Part shown: positions 6,182-10,422 of the stretch, piece by piece
Numbering within the stretch: the stretch's first letter is position 1
Layout: each line of letters starts with the position of its first letter
Assembly (NCBI GenBank): GCA_013202515.1
Contig: JABMRN010000026.1
Location: 1-10,422, forward strand
Reading direction: 5' to 3'
Length of the DNA: 10,422 bases
Source: Candidatus Omnitrophota bacterium
Lineage (GTDB): Bacteria; Omnitrophota; Gorgyraeia; JABMRN01
Program-made: the position numbers and the translations under genes
The notes under the pieces: generated by a model
Told to the model about the DNA's origin: nothing
Seen by the model: the letters and a program-made list of their open reading frames with translations, nothing else
Database searches by the model: none

Positions 6182-8293
6182 TTATCTCCCTGTATTCCGC
6201 GGCTCAACATCAGCCACCAAAGACGTCTCGTAGGTTTCGCCTGGAAGAATATCCTTAGAAAGTGCAATGCTAAATTCTAATCCCTTCGTAAGATCTCTGT
6301 CATCGATTGTGAGCTTTATTATTCCATAATCTGGTTTACGTATAAAATATCCGCCTATTCTACATAAAATTGATTCGCCAGGCCAATTTATCGTGACATC
6401 ATCAATCCAGGGATAATTAGTATAGTCATCATATCCAGAAGTTTTCTCAAGAGTGGCTTCAAACTCAACATATCTTCCTCCATCAATGCCTGTCAGGCTC
6501 CCTCCGCTAGTTGTAACGGTTTTCCATGAAGTGGCTCCAGACATATCAGCACTATCGCTCGAGCGTGCACTTACGTCTATATTTGAACCGCTCGGCGATG
6601 CGGTAGGCTGCCAATTGATTTCATCATATTGAGGGTCATCTATTTCTGTATCATAAGTTCCCGACCTAGCAGTTCCATACTGGGGCCAATTTTCACCCGA
6701 TTCTGCACAATAAATATTATTTGATTCAGTTGAGCTGGCCCAACCTTCCATAAGAGCAACATTCCCTTCTACCCAATAGGAATTAAGCTCTTGACCCTCC
6801 CACCCCGTAACATTTATTTGTGTCGCAAGAGGTATCCCGTTATCCACGTGAAGAGTAATAAAATAATCCGACGTATCGGCTTCAATTGGAAACACAGCCC
6901 AGTTACTCCATGCATATTTGCCGGGATCTCCGGCAACTAATGCTCTGGAAGGCGAAGCATTCCCCAAATCATCTCCTATCTTGAGACCATACGTCCCCGG
7001 CTCTTCTTCACCGACAATAAGAGGGTTATCACTAAACCAAAGCTGCATGCTGGAGCCCGACCCATCGTCACCACTTAAACGCTTCAGGATATACGCTTCG
7101 TTTATCTGGAAACTAACAGTTGAACTTGGATTTAAAAATTTTACTCTAACCAAATCTCCTCGCTGCTCAATATTTGCGTCCGACAAAATGTTTCTGATGG
7201 TTATGCCTGCACCTGGCTCTGTGGTAAAAGAATCAATCACTACGGTACTACTTGCTTCATTCGTTGCTGCCCAACATGAGCCACCCCCTTCTTTGGGAGT
7301 ATTTAGCTGTATACTAAGCCCCTCCGTAAGAATTGTATTATCTTTTGAAGCCTGCTCAAAATGGGAGTTCCGCCACAAATCGTTGTATAGCTCGAGATCA
7401 ATATAATCCATCACATCACCAGAAGAGTACTCTAAATAATGCCCCCCGCTACAGTTACCCACGTCATCTTTTATTGATGCAGTCCCACCGCTATGGCTGT
7501 GGGGGCTATCAAGCGGGTAGTAAAACTCTGCCTCCCTTTGACATCCGCTCGGTGATATAGAAAGCGTATCTATTCCAAATTTATACCCTGTACCCGAAGT
7601 ACCCACCACCTCAAATTTAAAATAATGATTACCGGAAGTAAGACGAATACTTCCAAAATCCACCCAGTCACTTCTTGAAGGTGTCGAGCTGTAACCATCG
7701 AACAATTGAAACTTTGGCTTTATCGCAAATGTCTTAACATATTTACAGAGAGTTTTCGTCTGGCCTTCTATCCACGTCCCACCACTATTCCATGCTGACC
7801 CATCTCCATTCGTGACAACGCTCGTAAGTTGATTTAATAATGTTGCACTATTCGCCAATACGCTCTCATTATCTGTAAATTCTGTTCTCCTCAACTCATA
7901 TTCTCCTGAATCTGCAGGATTTTCAAATACATGATATATAACACTTTTGTCAAAAATTATATATCCGCTAGCGTCCAAATCAAGAAATCTGTTATCGCTT
8001 GCCTCTTTTTTTGCTACAGGTATACTTATAGCACTATAGACAATGGAATTAGCTGGATAAAAGCTGATATAGTTGAGACTTGACAATCTTGCCTCATTTT
8101 TAATACGCTCCATACTTACCTCTAAATCAATCCTCATGCTTGACTTGGCACGTTCAGTAGACCAAATTTTATATGTAAAGTACCACATGCCCAAAACTAT
8201 ACCTATTGCTATCACCCCTATAATTGAGGAAACCAAAAGTTCATTAATAGTCATTCCTTTGTTTTTACTGAAGCATTTGAGAATTTTTACCAT
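6182..8293 (-). CDS. Very large type IV prepilin-like protein, PilW/GspJ-like, with surface modules
   Basis: The leader MVKILKCFSKNKG|MTINE has Gly13 before the cleavage site and Glu18 at +5, followed by a hydrophobic helix to about residue 40. I start it at the ATG at 8293 because AAAGGAAG (8304-8297) lies just upstream in the 13-nt gap after the previous gene; an in-frame ATG at 8317 overlaps that gene and has no ribosome-binding site. GspJ/PilW proteins usually have about 200-350 residues; this has 703. Residues 208-247 (DWVDFGSIRLTSGNHYFKFE, then GYKFGIDTLSIS) look like a carbohydrate-binding or jelly-roll module, and residues 535-640 (from a SARSSDSADM region to GRYVEFEATL and PWIDDVTINWPG) like a second beta-sandwich. 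Both module calls are from remembered patterns. The C-terminal 60 residues form another beta-rich piece. It probably sits at or near the tip of a pilus or pseudopilus. Confidence 0.8.
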   Translation of the reverse strand: MVKILKCFSKNKGMTINELLVSSIIGVIAIGIVLGMWYFTYKIWSTERAKSSMRIDLEVSMERIKNEARLSSLNYISFYPANSIVYSAISIPVAKKEASDNRFLDLDASGYIIFDKSVIYHVFENPADSGEYELRRTEFTDNESVLANSATLLNQLTSVVTNGDGSAWNSGGTWIEGQTKTLCKYVKTFAIKPKFQLFDGYSSTPSRSDWVDFGSIRLTSGNHYFKFEVVGTSGTGYKFGIDTLSISPSGCQREAEFYYPLDSPHSHSGGTASIKDDVGNCSGGHYLEYSSGDVMDYIDLELYNDLWRNSHFEQASKDNTILTEGLSIQLNTPKEGGGSCWAATNEASSTVVIDSFTTEPGAGITIRNILSDANIEQRGDLVRVKFLNPSSTVSFQINEAYILKRLSGDDGSGSSMQLWFSDNPLIVGEEEPGTYGLKIGDDLGNASPSRALVAGDPGKYAWSNWAVFPIEADTSDYFITLHVDNGIPLATQINVTGWEGQELNSYWVEGNVALMEGWASSTESNNIYCAESGENWPQYGTARSGTYDTEIDDPQYDEINWQPTASPSGSNIDVSARSSDSADMSGATSWKTVTTSGGSLTGIDGGRYVEFEATLEKTSGYDDYTNYPWIDDVTINWPGESILCRIGGYFIRKPDYGIIKLTIDDRDLTKGLEFSIALSKDILPGETYETSLVADVEPRNTGR

Positions 8294-8306
8294 ACACTTC
8301 CTTTGA

Positions 8307-8726
8307 TTATTCAACATCTGTGTAAATCGTAGTCATGATAACGGGATTTTTTGGTTCCTCGCCTCGATAGTAATAAGAAACCTCTACCTCCACTTTTGTC
8401 AGTCTTTGATTTCCGTCATAGTTTTCATCAACGCTGGTTTTACGTATAAACTCCCCTTCGGAATCTAGCTCTCCCAGTGCATCTATATGCACATCTTCTT
8501 CCATGCCGGTCAGCGCTAGAAATCCGTCGGTCTTTATAAGTGCTCTTGCATATTCTAATCTATTCTTACACAGGTTAGTAGCTGTATATTCATAATTAAT
8601 TTTTTTGGAAGTTTCAACACTTATAACAATTGTTCCCATAACACCCGTTGCTATCAAAGCTAAGATAGTCATCGATATCAAAATCTCTACAAGCGTTATG
8701 CCTTTTTTGTTTAACACGTTAGACAT
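8307..8726 (-). CDS. Type IV prepilin-like minor pilin, PilV/GspI-like
   Basis: A small (139 aa) type IV pilin-like protein, probably processed by a prepilin peptidase and held in the inner membrane until assembled into a pilus or pseudopilus. The N-terminus MSNVLNKKG|ITLVEILIS shows a short basic leader, the Gly(-1) cleavage site and Glu at +5 (E14). A hydrophobic helix of about 20 residues follows (to about residue 37). The remaining 100 residues form a small globular part with a beta-rich end (TKVEVEVSYYYRG). The start at 8726 is supported by AAAGG 6 nt upstream. It is the first of three consecutive prepilin genes, and its length and position fit GspI/PilV, the component that usually precedes GspJ and GspK. 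The family is clear; the I-subunit assignment comes from order and size. Confidence 0.85.
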   Translation of the reverse strand: MSNVLNKKGITLVEILISMTILALIATGVMGTIVISVETSKKINYEYTATNLCKNRLEYARALIKTDGFLALTGMEEDVHIDALGELDSEGEFIRKTSVDENYDGNQRLTKVEVEVSYYYRGEEPKNPVIMTTIYTDVE

Positions 8727-8764
8727 GCTTTACCTTTATGAAAATATTCAGATTAGGATATATG

Positions 8765-8793
8765 ATTAGATTTTATTAAAAAGATGTTGTCCC
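8765..8793 (-). promoter_or_regulatory. Possible sigma-70 promoter for the prepilin genes
   Basis: On the minus strand, GGGACA (8793-8788, four of six bases matching the -35 consensus) is followed after 17 nt by TCTAAT (8770-8765, five of six matching the -10 consensus). Initiation would fall near 8758 and give a leader of about 30 nt ahead of the first prepilin ATG at 8726. The -35 element overlaps the rng terminator hairpin. The sequence is AT-rich, so a chance match is possible. Confidence 0.3.
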
Positions 8794-8811
8794 ATCACAC
8801 TAAAAACATCT
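8778..8811 (-). terminator. Weak terminator-like hairpin after rng
   Basis: Read on the minus strand, AGATGTT (8811-8805) can pair with AACATCT (8788-8782) across a 16-nt loop. A run of five T (8782-8778) follows, its first base being the last base of the stem. The hairpin begins 9 nt after the rng stop, a suitable place for an intrinsic terminator. The 7-bp stem is AT-rich and the loop is long, so termination would be weak or partial. No T-run follows it on the plus strand. Confidence 0.4.
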
Positions 8812-8819
8812 AACGGAGT

Positions 8820-10316
8820 TCATTCTATTTTCACATCCTCGGAGGCCAAAACGTTATCAGAAATAAATTTTATTCTTTTTCCGCACCTTCGTTCTAACGG
8901 TAAAACCATTGATTTCTTGTTGTTCATAAGATAATTGAAAATATCCGGATGCACCTTAACTATAAGCTCTCTTTTTTTGATGGCGTGAGATGATCTCTCT
9001 ATCTTTCTTAAAATCTGCATCGCAACCGTCGTGTCGCTTTTAATGAGACCGCGGCCATTACAGTGTGGACACTTTTTGTACGATGCGCTCTCTAGGCTTT
9101 TTCTCATACGCTGTCTGGTCATCTCGACAACGCCTATCGGCGAAATGCTTAAAATGTTGGTTTTGGCCTTATCTTTTATTAGACAGGATTCCAGCGCCTC
9201 TTGCACCTTCATCTTATTGGATCTAGATTTCATGTCTATAAAATCAATTACAATTATTCCTCCCATATCCCTGAGCCGTATTTGGCGGGCAATTGCACGA
9301 GCCGCCTCCATATTGGTCTTAAAAATAGTGTCCTCAACGTTTTTCTTCCCCTTATACTTTTCTGTATTAACGTCAATAGCCACCATGCCTTCTGTTTGCT
9401 CTATAACTATAGAACCACCGCTTTTCATAGAAATCTTTCTATCAAAGATTTTCTCTATCTCTTCTTCTATGCCGTATTTTTCAAAAACATGCGTTGTTCC
9501 CTGATATAAGGTCATTCTCGCCTTGAGTGCTGGCATAAAAAAGCTTAAGAACCTCGCAATCTTTTTGTACATATCTCTGGAATCAACTATGAGCCTTTCT
9601 ACGTCCTCGGTAAATTGGTCGCGTACTGTACGTAGAATAAGACCGTATTCTTCGTAAAGGCAACCAGGGGGATTGATTTTCTTGGACCTAAATTTAACAC
9701 GTCCCCAAAGATTTAAGAGATATTTCATCTCTCTTTTAAAATTTCGTTCATCTATGCCTCGGGCTGCTGTCCTGACTATACAGCCGATGCCTTTCTGCAA
9801 TTTCAAACTACGCAATATGGAACGTATCCTGCCCCGCTCTGAGGCATCACTTATTCTCTTGGATATGCCTAGACTGTCATCAAAAGGCGTTAGGACAAAA
9901 TAACGCCCTGGAATACTGAGATGGGTTGTTAGCCGAGGGCCCTTTGTGCCAACTGATTCCTTGACTACCTGAACAAGGATTTCCTGTCCAACCTTAAGCA
10001 ACGATCCAATATCGCTAGACTTGCTTTTTTTCTTTTCTTCGATTATAAAATCATCGGATTCGTCCAGCATCTCGGGGCTGCGCTCCAAGATATCCGAAAA
10101 ATGCAGAAATCCATTTTTCCCAGTTCCGATATTTACAAAAGCCGCACCTATGCCTTGAACGACGGATTCAATCCGCCCTTTGTAAATGTTACCGAAAAAT
10201 TGTTCGGTGCCTTCCCGCTCTGCATAAAATTCATCAAGAACATCGTTATTCAAAATTGCAACTCTGCTCTCGTAAATACCTGCATTTATAATAATTTTTT
10301 TTGTAAGTCTGTGCAT
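8820..10316 (-). CDS. rng: Ribonuclease G (RNase E/G family)
   Basis: Single-strand-specific endoribonuclease of the RNase E/G family, acting in the cytoplasm in mRNA turnover and rRNA 5'-end maturation. The 498 residues match the usual RNase G length, and the long C-terminal scaffold of RNase E is absent. An S1 RNA-binding domain covers about residues 36-130 (FGNIYKGRIESVVQGIGAAF, then GKNGFLHFSD), with a Lys/Glu-rich insert near 80-105. The catalytic Mg2+ Asp residues are D315 in AIDVNTEKY and D358 in GGIIVIDFIDM, equivalent to RNase E D303 and D346. The zinc-link motif is CPHC (C416, C419). The ATG at 10316 has GGAG 5 nt upstream and lies 11 nt after the preceding gene, so the two are probably cotranscribed. 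The TGA stop is followed by a weak hairpin. All key residues are intact. Confidence 0.95.
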   Translation of the reverse strand: MHRLTKKIIINAGIYESRVAILNNDVLDEFYAEREGTEQFFGNIYKGRIESVVQGIGAAFVNIGTGKNGFLHFSDILERSPEMLDESDDFIIEEKKKSKSSDIGSLLKVGQEILVQVVKESVGTKGPRLTTHLSIPGRYFVLTPFDDSLGISKRISDASERGRIRSILRSLKLQKGIGCIVRTAARGIDERNFKREMKYLLNLWGRVKFRSKKINPPGCLYEEYGLILRTVRDQFTEDVERLIVDSRDMYKKIARFLSFFMPALKARMTLYQGTTHVFEKYGIEEEIEKIFDRKISMKSGGSIVIEQTEGMVAIDVNTEKYKGKKNVEDTIFKTNMEAARAIARQIRLRDMGGIIVIDFIDMKSRSNKMKVQEALESCLIKDKAKTNILSISPIGVVEMTRQRMRKSLESASYKKCPHCNGRGLIKSDTTVAMQILRKIERSSHAIKKRELIVKVHPDIFNYLMNNKKSMVLPLERRCGKRIKFISDNVLASEDVKIE

Positions 10317-10327
10317 TTTTGCTCCAT

Positions 10328-10422
10328 CTATAATGTTAAAGATGCGGATAATATTTTAATTCCACAAGGAAGTTCTACGTTTAACTTTTTAACAAGCTCA
10401 TCAGGAGAAAATTCTCGATCCA
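10328..10422 (-). CDS. Radical-SAM-linked (DUF2344-like) protein, C-terminal end only
   Basis: An open frame enters from the right edge and ends at a TAG 11 nt before rng. The 30 visible residues include FSPDELVKKLN, then VELPCGIKILSA. This pattern (acidic start, LN, LP, G-I/L-x-I/V-L) resembles a segment of the DUF2344/TIGR03936 radical-SAM-linked family, which is often encoded next to or fused behind a YgiQ-like radical SAM protein and just upstream of rng. The family function is not established; a link to RNA or ribosome modification is speculative. As I remember the family, this segment lies near the middle and about 100 more residues normally follow. Here the frame stops eight residues after that segment, so this is a short form or a truncated gene. 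The match rests on memory of the family pattern over only 30 residues. Confidence 0.6.
   Translation of the reverse strand, partial: DREFSPDELVKKLNVELPCGIKILSASLTL

Noticed and set aside
6918..7406. Plus-strand open frame of 162 codons opposite the large prepilin gene
   Set aside because: It is antisense to a well-supported coding frame and has no promoter, no ribosome-binding site and no recognisable product.
9031..9504. Plus-strand open frame of 157 codons opposite rng
   Set aside because: It lies entirely opposite the conserved catalytic region of RNase G, its translation resembles no protein, and no ribosome-binding site precedes it.

Overview
All recognisable genes in this window lie on the minus strand and read from the right end to the left. 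The content is bacterial: L21, L27, Obg, an RNase E/G-family nuclease, a bacterial promoter and intrinsic terminator, and clear Shine-Dalgarno sites. The composition is moderately AT-rich. The backbone order (radical-SAM-linked protein, rng, rplU, rpmA, obgE, proB, proA, nadD) is widely shared among bacteria such as Firmicutes, delta-proteobacteria and uncultured phyla. The prepilin genes with large surface modules would suit an uncultured lineage such as Omnitrophota, but nothing here proves the phylum.

Right end (10422-8820): the 3' end of a protein resembling the radical-SAM-linked DUF2344 family, then a complete ribonuclease G gene (rng). A weak terminator-like hairpin follows rng, with a possible promoter overlapping it.

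Centre (8726-5023): three consecutive genes with class III (type IV pilin) signal sequences. Their order and lengths suggest minor pseudopilins of the GspI (PilV), GspJ (PilW) and GspK (PilX) kinds. The J-like protein is very large (703 residues) and seems to carry beta-sandwich surface modules. The K-like protein lacks the usual Glu at +5 and has a long repetitive beta-rich body. No assembly ATPase, platform protein, secretin or prepilin peptidase is present, so the machine they serve is encoded elsewhere. The cassette sits between rng and rplU, which are neighbours in many genomes.

Left half (4994-381): a near-consensus extended sigma-70 promoter starts rplU (L21) and rpmA (L27). A strong intrinsic terminator hairpin follows rpmA, and its U-tract runs directly into the obgE start codon. 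obgE, proB, proA and nadD then form a tightly packed set with gaps of 4 nt or overlaps. The products cover ribosome assembly (Obg), the first two steps of proline synthesis from glutamate (ProB, ProA) and the adenylyl transfer step of NAD synthesis (NadD).

Left end (380-1): a 145-bp gap with a possible promoter, then an unrecognised 56-residue basic protein with a very strong ribosome-binding site. The last 64 bases hold no supported gene. I found no RNA gene, CRISPR array, insertion sequence or phage gene.
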